Part shown: piece after piece, positions 18,142 through 27,411 of the stretch
Layout: every line of letters begins with the position of its first letter
Position numbering within the stretch: position 1 is the first letter of the stretch
Source of the DNA: Legionella taurinensis
GTDB lineage: Bacteria > Pseudomonadota > Gammaproteobacteria > Legionellales > Legionellaceae
Length of the DNA: 64,000 nt
Direction of reading: 5' to 3'
Assembly: GCF_900452865.1 (NCBI RefSeq)
Contig: NZ_UGOZ01000001.1
Location: 2,294,001-2,358,000, forward strand
Notes under the pieces: generated by a model
The model's database searches: none
Told to the model about the DNA's origin: nothing
What the model saw: the letters and a program-made list of their open reading frames with translations, nothing else
Position numbers and translations under genes: made by a program

Positions 18142-19212
18142 ATGAATATTCACGACACGGTCATCACCACCCTTGCGCCCTTAATTGATCCTTTTTCCGG
18201 ACAGAGTCTGGAACAACTCGGTTTTGCTGCGGATATTGTCCCTGAGCAGTCCAAATTAAGCATTGCGCTGACTGCCGGCTTTCCAATCCAGCCCCTTCAA
18301 GACGCCCTGTTGTTAAAAATCAATCAGGAGCTAGCCCGGGTTTTTCCCGATACCGTGATTGAGACAGGTCTTGATTCTTTTATTCGCGCACACCGCACCC
18401 AATTACCCGGACGGGGGTTACGCGGCGTCAAAAACACCATCGCCATTGCATCCGGTAAAGGAGGAGTGGGTAAATCCACCGTGGCAGTGAATCTCGCTGC
18501 CGCCCTGGCCCGTGCCGGCGCACGTGTGGGTATTCTCGATGCCGACATTTATGGTCCCAGCATCCCCATGATGCTGGGTGGACACCATGACGTGGCCATC
18601 AAGGACGAACGCTACGTCCCGGTCAGCGCCCACGGTCTTCAGGCCATGTCCATCGGTTACCTGACTGACAGTGAGGAGGCATTAATCTGGCGAGGCCCCA
18701 TGCTTGCCAAATCCCTGCTGCAAATGCTGGATATCACCGCCTGGGATGAGCTCGATTATCTCTTCATTGATTTACCGCCAGGCACGGGCGATATTCAATT
18801 AAGTCTGGTTCAGAAAATTCCCCTCACCGCTGCCATCGTGGTCACCACACCGCAGGCGATTGCCACGCTGGATGCGCAAAAAGCGATAAAAATGTTTGAA
18901 AAAACCGCCATTGACGTGTTGGGCCTGGTGGAAAACATGTCCCTGCACCGTTGCAGTGCCTGCGGCCATCAGGAAGCCATTTTTGGCGAGGGCGGCGCCC
19001 AGGAATTAAGCGAAAAATTCAATATCCCCCTGTTAGGTCAACTGCCTTTAAACAGCGAGATTCGACACTTAGCTGATGCCGGCTCACCTATCGCCCTGCA
19101 AGCCAGCGAAACGGGTCAATTATTCACCAAAACCGCCATGCAGGCCGCCATCGCTCTGGCAAAAAAACCGCTCAATTACGCCGACAAATTCCCTCCGATT
19201 GTGGTTGAGTAA
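18142..19212 (+). CDS. mrp: Iron-sulfur cluster carrier ATPase Mrp/ApbC
   Basis: Mrp/ApbC proteins are P-loop ATPases that bind a 4Fe-4S cluster at a dimer interface and pass it to apoproteins. The 356-aa product has an N-terminal DUF59/MIP18-like domain (about 1-85), the deviant Walker A GKGGVGKST near residue 104, DADIYGPSIPMMLG, and the cluster-binding C271-x-x-C274 in HRCSACGH. Length is typical. The frame opens at a TTG at 18133; the ATG at 18142 begins the natural N-terminus, though no good ribosome-binding site is seen. It stands alone in front of parE, separated by 150 bp with its own promoter. Confidence 0.93.
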   Translation: MNIHDTVITTLAPLIDPFSGQSLEQLGFAADIVPEQSKLSIALTAGFPIQPLQDALLLKINQELARVFPDTVIETGLDSFIRAHRTQLPGRGLRGVKNTIAIASGKGGVGKSTVAVNLAAALARAGARVGILDADIYGPSIPMMLGGHHDVAIKDERYVPVSAHGLQAMSIGYLTDSEEALIWRGPMLAKSLLQMLDITAWDELDYLFIDLPPGTGDIQLSLVQKIPLTAAIVVTTPQAIATLDAQKAIKMFEKTAIDVLGLVENMSLHRCSACGHQEAIFGEGGAQELSEKFNIPLLGQLPLNSEIRHLADAGSPIALQASETGQLFTKTAMQAAIALAKKPLNYADKFPPIVVE

Positions 19213-19218
19213 TTTCAC

Positions 19219-19238
19219 CTTCCCGCGAAGGCGGGAAG
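19219..19238. repeat. REP-like palindromic hairpin
   Basis: CTTCCCGC-GAAG-GCGGGAAG, a perfect 8-bp stem with a GAAG loop, 7 nt after the mrp stop. The core resembles the short TTCCCGCGAAGGCGGGAA palindromes scattered between genes of many proteobacteria. No T-run follows. I saw only this copy in the window. Confidence 0.5.
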
Positions 19239-19300
19239 CCAGAGTTCGTGCGGCAGAGAGGAGGATAAGAGGCGGCGAGGCGTCACGGGTTGTGTGAGTG

Positions 19301-19332
19301 TTGACCCTAAATCACCTTTTTTATGGTAAAAT
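19301..19332 (+). promoter_or_regulatory. Candidate parE promoter (extended -10)
   Basis: TGGTAAAAT (19324-19332) is an extended -10 box. A TTGACC at 19301-19306 lies 20 bp upstream, longer than ideal, but extended -10 promoters tolerate a weak -35. Start near 19339, 26 nt before the parE ATG. Confidence 0.4.
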
Positions 19333-19364
19333 AGCAAGTTAAATGAACCCTGAAGTGATGGACA

Positions 19365-21248
19365 ATGACTGAAAATTACACAGCTGAAGCGATTGAAGTT
19401 TTAAGCGGTCTGGAACCGGTACAACGCCGCCCAGGTATGTACACGGATACTTCTCGTCCCAATCATCTGGCTCAGGAAGTCATCGATAACAGTGTTGATG
19501 AAGTCATTGCCGGACATGCCACGTCCATTATCGTTACCCTTTTTGAAGACGGCTCCGTTCAGGTTGAAGACAATGGCCGCGGCATGCCTGTGGATTTACA
19601 TCCGCAACTGGGCTTAAGCGGGGTAGAGGTTATTATGACCCGGCTGCATGCGGGCGGTAAATTTTCTGACAAGAATTACAGCTTTTCCGGTGGTTTGCAC
19701 GGGGTGGGCGTCTCCGTAGTCAATGCCCTTTCGGAACGAGTCGAAGTCACCATTAAACGCAATGGTATTGTCTATTACATGACCTTTGCCAATGGCGACA
19801 AACAGCAGGAACTCAATGAAATCGGTACCACTAAAAAACGGGATACCGGCACCATCATTCGTTTCTGGCCCAATGCCAAGTATTTTGACACCACGCGCAT
19901 TTCAGTCAAACAGTTAATGCACGTCCTGCGTGCCAAGGCCGTTCTGTGCTCCGGGCTGTCGATGACCTTTATTAATCAGGCCACCAAAGAAGAAACGCAC
20001 TGGTGTTATGAAAAGGGCCTTACTGATTATTTAACCCAGGCCCTGCCGGCTGAGTATTTTCCCGAGGAGCCCTTTACCGGCGAATTCAGCAGCGACGAAG
20101 GCACCGTGGATTGGGCCTTGGCCTGGTGTCTCGATACAGCCTCAGCCAGCCTGAGTGAAAGCTACGTCAATTTAATTCCCACAGCCCAGGGCGGTACTCA
20201 TGTCAATGGCCTTCGTTCCGGCCTCTTTGATGCCATGGCTGCCTTTTGCGAGCTTCGCAATCTTTTACCTCGAGGCGTTAAGCTCACAGCCGATGATTTG
20301 TGGGAACCCTGCCAGTACGTTTTGTCCATCAAAATGAAAGAGCCGCAATTTGCCGGACAAACCAAGGAGCGTTTAAGTTCCCGTCAAACCGCCGCCTTTG
20401 TCAGCAACGTGGTCCGCGATGCCTTCGCCCTCTGGCTAAACCAGCATCGCAGCCAGGGCGAGCAAATTGCTGCTTTAGCCATTGAGCGCGCCCATAAACG
20501 CTTAAAGCAAGCTAAGCAAGTGGCGCGTAAACGCGTCAGTCAGGGCCCTGCCCTGCCCGGGAAACTGGCTGATTGCCTGCAGCAGGATTTAAGCCAGGCC
20601 GAATTGTTTTTAGTTGAAGGGGATTCCGCCGGCGGTTCTGCCAAGCAGGCGCGCAACAAAGATTATCAGGCAATTCTGCCCCTGCGCGGCAAGATTCTCA
20701 ACTCCTGGGAAGTGGAATCCAGTCAGGTCCTGGCCTCTCAGGAAATTCACGATATTTCCGTCGCCATTGGCGTGGATCCCGGCTCCGATGATTTAACCGG
20801 CCTTCGTTATGGCAAAATCTGCATTCTTGCCGATGCCGATTCCGACGGCGCCCACATCGCTACCTTAATCTGCGCCCTTTTCCTGCGTCATTTTAAACCT
20901 CTGGTGGAAGCAGGACATGTCTATGTCGCCATGCCGCCGCTCTATCGCATTGATCAGGGAAAAACCGTGCACTATGCCCTGGATGATGAAGAAAAAGAAA
21001 AAATCCTGGCCCATCTGGGTAAAAACAACAAAGGCAAACCCAATGTCCAACGTTTTAAAGGCTTAGGCGAAATGAATCCCATTCAGCTTCGCGAAACCAC
21101 CATGGATCCTGACACACGCCGTCTGGTGCAATTAACCCTGGAAGACGAAGAAGCCACCATGTCCTTGATGGACATGATGCTGGCAAAAAAACGCGCCGCC
21201 GACCGCAAAACCTGGCTTGAAACCAAGGGCAATCTGGCAGAGGTTTAA
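19365..21248 (+). CDS. parE: DNA topoisomerase IV subunit B
   Basis: ParE is the ATPase subunit of topoisomerase IV, which unlinks daughter chromosomes and relaxes supercoils together with ParC. The 627-aa protein has the GHKL ATPase domain (EVIDNSVDEV near 45, DNGRGMPVD, GGLHGVGVSVVNAL), a transducer domain, then the TOPRIM domain with LVEGDSAGGSAKQARN, PLRGKILN and the metal-binding DADSDG, and a conserved end with RFKGLGEMNP. Its size (about 630, not 800) and the QRRPGMYTDT start separate it from GyrB. parC is not in the window. A minus-strand gene converges on it with only 7 nt between the stops. Confidence 0.96.
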   Translation: MTENYTAEAIEVLSGLEPVQRRPGMYTDTSRPNHLAQEVIDNSVDEVIAGHATSIIVTLFEDGSVQVEDNGRGMPVDLHPQLGLSGVEVIMTRLHAGGKFSDKNYSFSGGLHGVGVSVVNALSERVEVTIKRNGIVYYMTFANGDKQQELNEIGTTKKRDTGTIIRFWPNAKYFDTTRISVKQLMHVLRAKAVLCSGLSMTFINQATKEETHWCYEKGLTDYLTQALPAEYFPEEPFTGEFSSDEGTVDWALAWCLDTASASLSESYVNLIPTAQGGTHVNGLRSGLFDAMAAFCELRNLLPRGVKLTADDLWEPCQYVLSIKMKEPQFAGQTKERLSSRQTAAFVSNVVRDAFALWLNQHRSQGEQIAALAIERAHKRLKQAKQVARKRVSQGPALPGKLADCLQQDLSQAELFLVEGDSAGGSAKQARNKDYQAILPLRGKILNSWEVESSQVLASQEIHDISVAIGVDPGSDDLTGLRYGKICILADADSDGAHIATLICALFLRHFKPLVEAGHVYVAMPPLYRIDQGKTVHYALDDEEKEKILAHLGKNNKGKPNVQRFKGLGEMNPIQLRETTMDPDTRRLVQLTLEDEEATMSLMDMMLAKKRAADRKTWLETKGNLAEV

Positions 21249-21255
21249 GCCCTCT

Positions 21256-22965
21256 CTATGCTGTCAGGGCTTCGACAGCTTCGTTGTACAAGTCCTTGTA
21301 CAAATCCACCGTGGTTTGATCGCGTCGACCTATGCCAAAAAAGCCCCAGGTTGTCACGCGCTTATGTTCTAATTCATCGCGGATAGTGGCCATGCACTGT
21401 TCATAAATCTGGAACGATAAATGTAAATTATCCCCGGTGAGAAAGCTTGCTAAAAATGCTTCAATGACGTAGGCCGATTTCGCATAAACCTTCTCCTTGA
21501 TCTTGATGCCGCCACCATGGCATTGGAAGGCATGGCGGTTAATTTTATTGACCATCCCCTGCAAAGCCACCGTGTAATGGTCTGATTTTTTGGCAGTCAC
21601 AGGAGCCGGAGCAACATCCACCGCTGTCTTCTGCACGTTTTTCGGCTTCTGTTGGTCAGCATAGCCCGGCAACTGACGTCGAATGTCATGGAGTTGGGAG
21701 AACAAAATCACCTCGATAGCTAAGTTTTCTTGAGCGAAATAATGCTGCAACTGCGCTTGATGGATCGGTGTATCAGTCGCCACCATGGTAATGTCCGCCC
21801 CCAGACACAAGGGTTTTGATGCGCGGTATTCATGAAAATGATCACTGAACGGCGTCATTTTTTCATCGTTGGCCGCCACCAGAATTATGGGAAACGGCTG
21901 CTTGAACAGGGCTTGTTCTTCTTCATTGAATTGAAGAGGGGCAAGCGATTCGGTTAGTAGTTTTTTCAGAGTGGCGCCGCGCTCACGAAGCAACTGGATA
22001 TGACCTAAAAGAAGGTTCTCATGTTGAAGAAATTGGGCAGGATGGTAGTGACCCGTCAGGTAAAACCAAATCAGGTAACTCACCGACCAGGTACCCTGGT
22101 TGCTGACTAAATATTTATTAACCTGTTGTGCCGTTAACTCATTTCCCTTTTCCTTTTCATCCTCATTCTCTTCCTTTTTTAAGTCTGGCCGGCAGACAAG
22201 CGAAAGGGACGTGGATGGGCCGGAGGGATGTGGGATCGACAGCAGGCGCACGACGTGGTCAAGATTCTCCTGATTTGGATTCGTATATACCGCTTCAAGA
22301 TTAAGGTTCAGCGTAATGAGCTGTTCAATGAGTTTTTCTGCAGAGAAATGGGTTTGAATGGCTCTATCAATCGGATTGTTCATTGAATACAAGCCACCCT
22401 TTTTAGCCATTTCAGCGACCTCGGGGTTCGGCACAAGGTATTTACCCAGGATTAAATACAGGTAAAAAAGATTAATTGCGGCATTCAATTCAGAGATTAT
22501 TTTATCGCTCTTTATCTTGTTTACATCCCCGCCCAATTGCCGGTAACGGGCAGCATGGATTAACAGCAGATTGATATTACAATAGAGCGTTTGCGGGGCT
22601 TCGTCAGTCACACTGTGCAAGTCCCAGCTGGCAAGGTCCGTCGATGGGACTTCTCCCTTATTGGCATAGTCTGTAGTAATGCATTCCAAAGAATAAGCGT
22701 GTTGTGGAGCACCTAAGCGACCAAATGATGGTTGGCCTCGAGCCTGTGCATGGTTTAATCCGCCTTTTGACAATTCACCCGACAGCGGGGCCAGGCCATG
22801 CTGCTCCAGTAAGTCAAGTGGAGGCATCAGCATCCACTTGGTTTTTGACATCATCACCAGCGCCTGCGTGGTGGTGCCGTGTAAAAAAGGATTAAATTCA
22901 GGGCTATTGATGGATTGTCCTTCGCTTAAAGGCGCGGATTGATGCGTAATAAAAGAAAACGGCAT
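21256..22965 (-). CDS. Large unknown protein, candidate Dot/Icm effector with an HGT motif
   Basis: I do not recognise the family with certainty. The 569-aa product is soluble, with no signal peptide. Near its N-terminus is NPFLHGTTTQALVMM followed by LAPLSGELSKGGL (about residues 26-68). An HGT followed by a helix and a loop is how ADP-ribosyltransferase-like folds of the H-Y-E type begin, so this is a weak fold hint and nothing more. The middle is helical with a very charged linker (KKEENEDEKEKGNE), and a compact helical domain ends the protein after residue 480. The start is taken at ATG 22965 because the frame extension begins at a weak TTG (22995); neither has a good ribosome-binding site. 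It is AT-richer than parE. Large Legionella-lineage orphan ORFs of this sort are often type IV effectors. Confidence 0.7.
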   Translation of the reverse strand: MPFSFITHQSAPLSEGQSINSPEFNPFLHGTTTQALVMMSKTKWMLMPPLDLLEQHGLAPLSGELSKGGLNHAQARGQPSFGRLGAPQHAYSLECITTDYANKGEVPSTDLASWDLHSVTDEAPQTLYCNINLLLIHAARYRQLGGDVNKIKSDKIISELNAAINLFYLYLILGKYLVPNPEVAEMAKKGGLYSMNNPIDRAIQTHFSAEKLIEQLITLNLNLEAVYTNPNQENLDHVVRLLSIPHPSGPSTSLSLVCRPDLKKEENEDEKEKGNELTAQQVNKYLVSNQGTWSVSYLIWFYLTGHYHPAQFLQHENLLLGHIQLLRERGATLKKLLTESLAPLQFNEEEQALFKQPFPIILVAANDEKMTPFSDHFHEYRASKPLCLGADITMVATDTPIHQAQLQHYFAQENLAIEVILFSQLHDIRRQLPGYADQQKPKNVQKTAVDVAPAPVTAKKSDHYTVALQGMVNKINRHAFQCHGGGIKIKEKVYAKSAYVIEAFLASFLTGDNLHLSFQIYEQCMATIRDELEHKRVTTWGFFGIGRRDQTTVDLYKDLYNEAVEALTA

Positions 22966-23115
22966 GGGATGATCACAAGGGGTAAAATGCCGCAATTGTA
23001 CAATTAAATAATACAGTTTGAAAATTGCTTACACACAAGGTCGCTTTCTGTTCCTCAGAGATCAACTAAACTTAACATAACCTCACCCTATTCGTTCATC
23101 AGCACAGGGAAAACA

Positions 23116-23598
23116 ATGGAAACACTGTTTGGTTGGGAAGACCTTCTGGATTATGGACTCTACATTCGGGCGATCATCATTACCCTCTATGCCATTTTAT
23201 TGTTTCGCACCACGTCTTCCCGTTTATTTGGGCAGCATTCGGCGCTGGATTTTATTATTTTTATTATCCTGGGGGCGATTCTTGGTGAAGCCATTGTCAA
23301 CAATATTCCAATGTTGCCCTCCATGATTGCCTGTGCCCTGATTGTCATCATCCATCGCTTTTTAGCTTTTCTCACGTACAGAAACCATCGCATCGGCAAA
23401 TACATCAAGGGTGAAAAAGTCTGCCTGATTAAAAACGGCCGCTTTGTCCAAAAAAATTTGCGCTGCTGCCGCATCACGCGTAACGACATTGAACAGGCCC
23501 TGCGGCTGCAGCATGGCACCCAGAAGCTCAATCAAATCAAAGAAGCCATTTTAGAACGCGGCGGGCAAATTTCATTCATTCTGAAAAATTCGCCCTAG
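23116..23598 (+). CDS. DUF421 family inner-membrane protein
   Basis: 160 residues with three predicted N-terminal membrane helices (about 16-34, 44-65 and 68-88) and a small cytosolic C-terminal domain containing GEKVCLIKNGRF and NQIKEAILERGGQISFI, which are the marks of DUF421 (YetF/YcaP-type) proteins. Their function is not settled; some relatives affect spore or envelope stress properties. The protein is shorter than the usual 200-230 aa because the second half of the C-terminal domain is absent. A clear paralogue of the same length lies at 61795-62277. It sits divergently between two large unknown minus-strand genes. Confidence 0.8.
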   Translation: METLFGWEDLLDYGLYIRAIIITLYAILLFRTTSSRLFGQHSALDFIIFIILGAILGEAIVNNIPMLPSMIACALIVIIHRFLAFLTYRNHRIGKYIKGEKVCLIKNGRFVQKNLRCCRITRNDIEQALRLQHGTQKLNQIKEAILERGGQISFILKNSP

Positions 23599-23637
23599 GC
23601 TTCAGTGTAAAAGAGGATTCCTGCCTTTTTTCTCTGA

Positions 23638-25884
23638 TTAATTCAATCCCGGGACATGGCTCGCTTTCTCCGATTCGTCTTCTTCATCCACTGAAAAAAC
23701 CAAATCAGCAAATTCATCCGCCTCACTTTGCGTTTCCTTTGTATCGTTGGCATTTTCAAAAGTACGCGGGTTGAATGCATCGCTGTTTATAAATTCCATC
23801 ATTTTACTCATCAGGGATGTGCATTCATTAAGGGATTTTTGTATTTCCATGATACGATTCAAAGGCGACTGCTCTTCAAAAACAGGCAAGGATTTTGCGA
23901 ACGGATTTGATTTACTGAGTTCCCTGATTTCCTGAGACAACTTTTGGCATCGGGCACTGTCCCTTCTCGCGGCTTTGGTCGGTATTCGGGTTCTTTTAAG
24001 CTGCTCAGTTAAAAGCAAGGCCTCATCCTTTTTCTGGATAATCGATAACGTATTCTTAAGCAGGGAAATGACTTCCTTCCTAAATGACTCATAATTTAAC
24101 TGGCTGAAATCCACCTGATTCACTAATTGTTTAAATCCCTCTTCCCATCGAGAGGCCTGATGTACACTGGCAGTTAATTGATTCGGTTTTAAGCGCTGTA
24201 GAAGAAGTTGGGAAGCCATATCCAGCTGGGCCAGTAAGGAGATTATGGTTGAGTCTTTTTTCAGCTTAAGGAGTACTTCATTCTTATCCAACTGTTCAAA
24301 CGCCGAGATATTCGTACGAAGTTTTTTCAAACTCGGTGTTAACTTCATGTTTTGCCACAGTTGGATGTCCTTGGTGAGTTTCTCAATGACACCGAGGATT
24401 AGCATTTTTTCTGTGCTTTCTACCTTACCGTTCTTCAAATAGTTTTCCAACAGGGAAACCATCGATTTCAGGAAGGGCAGTGAATCAAGGGTCTTGTCGC
24501 GGTTAGCAAGCAAGGATTGCTTAAGCGGATGAGCATTGTCAATTAAAACAGGCAGGATAACCGGCTTGCCCTGCTCATCCACCTCAAGCAGTGAATGCCC
24601 CTCTTTAATCAGGCGCGAAAAACAAGCGCTCATGTTTTTATGGCTGCTTAAGGCGATGCAGGCATGCATCGCGGACGAAAACGTTTGTTTACCGACAGTG
24701 ATGGCCTGATGACTGACATCCATATCAGCATGAGACACCACAAAGTCCAGAAGCGCTTCTTTTTCCAATTGCAGAGCCAGGGCGAGGTAAGCCGGCGTTA
24801 AACGGTGGTAAAAGGAGGGCATGTCTTTGGCTAAATCAAACTGCTCGCCGATGACCAACCGTTTAAAGAGTACGTCGCCTTTTGAAAAGACCTTCACTCT
24901 CAACTCTTCAAGCGCCTTTAAGCAGGTCCAGTCAACCTGATCACCATGAATGAGATTGAATTCGGCAATAAGCTGCAATAAGGCTTCTACTTTTTTAATT
25001 TGTTGCGGTATGGCGTCGTTATCATTTAATGCTCGCCAGTGATCCTGGATTGTTGCAAAAGCGTTTAAATGGCTTACAGAAGGGGCTTGCTCACCCTTGC
25101 GCGAGGCATTATGGCTCACTCGCGGCAAAAACATCTCCGGATCGCCTGGCGAATCGGTCATTTCATCCACTTCCACGTCGGGGACTTCCGATTTCATTGT
25201 TTGCAAAGACGGCTTTATCGGTTCCTTCAACGCTTTTTTCATAACGTCAAGGAAACGATGTTCTTTCGACAGGGCTTTGCTTTTGACCAACAAGAGCAGC
25301 TGGGTCGATAATTCGAATGCCGCATCGACGAGGTATTGCGTTTCTTTTGACTTCATCTGATCACTAAATAAGGCTTTCTCCAGAACAGCCATGTGACTGT
25401 CGTATTTCTCACGCAATGCACTAGTACGATCATACTGCTGCTTTTTTAAACCATTAATGATCGGATAGGTCCATTGCATCGCCAATGCGGTGAACTGCTT
25501 TTCCTGTGCCGTGATATCGATGGGTTCACTGCCAGTATCCGGTAAATACTTTTCCAGAGTCGGATTCCTGGTCAATTGATTATGACCATCAAAATAAACA
25601 TGCAAACAGTACTTAACGCCCTTTTCGTCATCAAGATACGCCGTGTAGTGGTATTGACTCAAATTGGGGTTGTCCTTGCTTTCATTGGCATACACGCTGA
25701 TGTGATGCTCCGTGAGTAACAGCAATCCCTGCCCGCATGCCACGTTGATTTTCTCTGTCATGGTCAAGGGGATAAGATAATAGTCTGTGCTATTACTGTT
25801 CTTCTTTAAGACAAATTCTTGGTCAGTGGTTGGGTTGTTTTGTTTCAGGAAGGTAATAAAATTAAACAAGGTGTTTTTTGGCAT
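23638..25884 (-). CDS. Large unknown protein with acidic tail, strong candidate Dot/Icm effector
   Basis: A 748-aa soluble protein without signal peptide or membrane helix; I do not know its family. The N-terminal 150 residues look globular. Around residues 370-460 (TPAYLALALQLEKEALLDFV, FSSAMHACIALSSHKNM) the spacing is like two or three degenerate ankyrin repeats. The rest is mostly helical with coiled-coil character (KKDEALLLTEQLKRTRIP). The C-terminus is strikingly acidic: EADEFADLVFSVDEEDESEK followed by ASHVPGLN, which fits the Glu-rich E-block plus short hydrophobic end typical of Legionella type IV secretion signals. The gene is AT-rich. Start at the only early ATG, without an evident ribosome-binding site. 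Function is inferred only from this overall appearance. Confidence 0.75.
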   Translation of the reverse strand: MPKNTLFNFITFLKQNNPTTDQEFVLKKNSNSTDYYLIPLTMTEKINVACGQGLLLLTEHHISVYANESKDNPNLSQYHYTAYLDDEKGVKYCLHVYFDGHNQLTRNPTLEKYLPDTGSEPIDITAQEKQFTALAMQWTYPIINGLKKQQYDRTSALREKYDSHMAVLEKALFSDQMKSKETQYLVDAAFELSTQLLLLVKSKALSKEHRFLDVMKKALKEPIKPSLQTMKSEVPDVEVDEMTDSPGDPEMFLPRVSHNASRKGEQAPSVSHLNAFATIQDHWRALNDNDAIPQQIKKVEALLQLIAEFNLIHGDQVDWTCLKALEELRVKVFSKGDVLFKRLVIGEQFDLAKDMPSFYHRLTPAYLALALQLEKEALLDFVVSHADMDVSHQAITVGKQTFSSAMHACIALSSHKNMSACFSRLIKEGHSLLEVDEQGKPVILPVLIDNAHPLKQSLLANRDKTLDSLPFLKSMVSLLENYLKNGKVESTEKMLILGVIEKLTKDIQLWQNMKLTPSLKKLRTNISAFEQLDKNEVLLKLKKDSTIISLLAQLDMASQLLLQRLKPNQLTASVHQASRWEEGFKQLVNQVDFSQLNYESFRKEVISLLKNTLSIIQKKDEALLLTEQLKRTRIPTKAARRDSARCQKLSQEIRELSKSNPFAKSLPVFEEQSPLNRIMEIQKSLNECTSLMSKMMEFINSDAFNPRTFENANDTKETQSEADEFADLVFSVDEEDESEKASHVPGLN

Positions 25885-25980
25885 TTTGGTTTTTATTTGG
25901 AAATTTTGACCAAATATATCAAAAAAAACCCTCGATGAAAATATTTAACTCATTTTGTTTTTTCAATGATAATCCGTCAA

Positions 25981-27375
25981 TCAGGGATGAATCGATGACT
26001 CAGGCGACTTATTGTCTTCCTGTAGAGCATGCAAACGCTCTTTCATTGACGCAAAGCGTTCGCGGAAAGCCTGACGGCTCTTGCCCAGTTCCATGGGTTT
26101 GAAGGCCGAAAAGAGAGCCTCAATTCGTCTAATGATCGGATTGGAGTGCGACAGCCTTGCCAGTGCCGTTTCCGTGGCTGCAACATGATTGGACATAAAT
26201 TGGTGTTGCCCCGTCTTTAATTCGTAATTGTCCATCAATTCATTTTGTGCAATCCGCAATGTTTCAATGTTTTTCTGATCCCCTTTGGATAATTTTTTCC
26301 CGCCCTTTTGCTGAATGCGATCGATCTCTTCGGTATAGTAATTATGCAGTACATGAACATTATTTTTAAATTTATCTTTAACCAAAGGCTCAGTATGGGC
26401 TTGCTGCAGGGTTGTTGTTACCCGATCCATCTCCTGGCGGTTAAATGCCTGCAACTGGTCTGCCAAAATCGCTTTCTGTTTTCTTACTTCATCGTAATTA
26501 TAGGAAGCAAGGGCCTTCTTAATCGCCTTAAACGTAGCAGATAATTTTTCATCGCTGACAATTTTTTCTGCACTACTGATTATTTCCTGTAATTTTTTAT
26601 CATAAAACCCCTGATTGAAGGTCCCCTTGTTTTTCTCCACGCGCTCAGGATCCAAATCCTTCAACGCATTCACGACGTTATCAAGGTAGGTCAGCTCCTT
26701 CACCACGGCGATGGGATTGCCCTTGGTAATTTCCTGCTTAAGATCACTCAGCAACGTATCCGGCGGAACACCGCCAGGGTAATTATACGCTTTATCTGAC
26801 AGGGCTTCGTCTTTGATGTAGGCAAGGTAATCATAGCCGGCGAATACTTTGGCCGTGCTGTCATTGAATTGGGCGCCAAGTTGGAAGTTTTTCCTCTTAT
26901 CCGCTTCTTCATTTAATAGCTCGCCTTCCAGACGATAAGCCACGCCTATGTCCCTTTCTTTTAATGTTTGCAGTATGGGTAATGCTTTCTTTTTATAATC
27001 AAAATCACCTTCAGCCGCATTCAATACCCAGGAGCCATCGGTCCTGGCACTTGCATCGATTAGCAGATGGGCTTTCAACACGTGCACTAAAACAGCCTCC
27101 TGGTTTTCAAAACGCGAAAACAAACCGTCCATTTTCTCTTTAACCTGGTTGAGTTTTTTTTCATACGCCGCTTTCTGACTATCCCGTTGTGGCAAGGCAA
27201 AAAAATCATTTTCTATTTTTTTCCTTTCGCGTTGCAGAGTAAAGTATTGCCGCAGCAAAGGATGGGTTGTTGGAGCAGCAAGAAGTGCGCGCAAAGCGTG
27301 TTCATGCCTGGATTCAGAAGCCAATTGTTCCAGTAAGCTGAATCGCTCCAGATCAGCCTCTTGTGACAATGCCAT
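25981..27375 (-). CDS. Helical/coiled-coil unknown protein, candidate effector
   Basis: 464 residues, almost wholly helical and charged, with coiled-coil-like segments (about 50-95: RQYFTLQRERKKIENDFF and KKLNQVKEKMDGLF; and about 290-370). No signal peptide, no membrane helix, no motif I recognise. A small globular-looking part lies near FAGYDYLAYIKDEALSDKAY. The frame is open from a TTG at 27396, but the ATG at 27375 has GGAG 6 nt upstream (in GGAGAAGGTCATG), which decides the start. The C-terminal 25 residues hold several Glu and Ser (ERLHALQEDNKSPESSIHP), compatible with but not diagnostic for type IV secretion. It lies in tandem with the 23638 gene, 96 bp apart, and just downstream of dctA on the same strand. 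Confidence 0.72.
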   Translation of the reverse strand: MALSQEADLERFSLLEQLASESRHEHALRALLAAPTTHPLLRQYFTLQRERKKIENDFFALPQRDSQKAAYEKKLNQVKEKMDGLFSRFENQEAVLVHVLKAHLLIDASARTDGSWVLNAAEGDFDYKKKALPILQTLKERDIGVAYRLEGELLNEEADKRKNFQLGAQFNDSTAKVFAGYDYLAYIKDEALSDKAYNYPGGVPPDTLLSDLKQEITKGNPIAVVKELTYLDNVVNALKDLDPERVEKNKGTFNQGFYDKKLQEIISSAEKIVSDEKLSATFKAIKKALASYNYDEVRKQKAILADQLQAFNRQEMDRVTTTLQQAHTEPLVKDKFKNNVHVLHNYYTEEIDRIQQKGGKKLSKGDQKNIETLRIAQNELMDNYELKTGQHQFMSNHVAATETALARLSHSNPIIRRIEALFSAFKPMELGKSRQAFRERFASMKERLHALQEDNKSPESSIHP

Positions 27376-27411
27376 GACCTTCTCCATTGTTCTCAATAAT
27401 TTGAGTATAGG

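Noticed and set aside
19219-19238. Rho-independent terminator of mrp
   Set aside because: The stem is good but no T-run follows; a REP-like palindrome is the better description.
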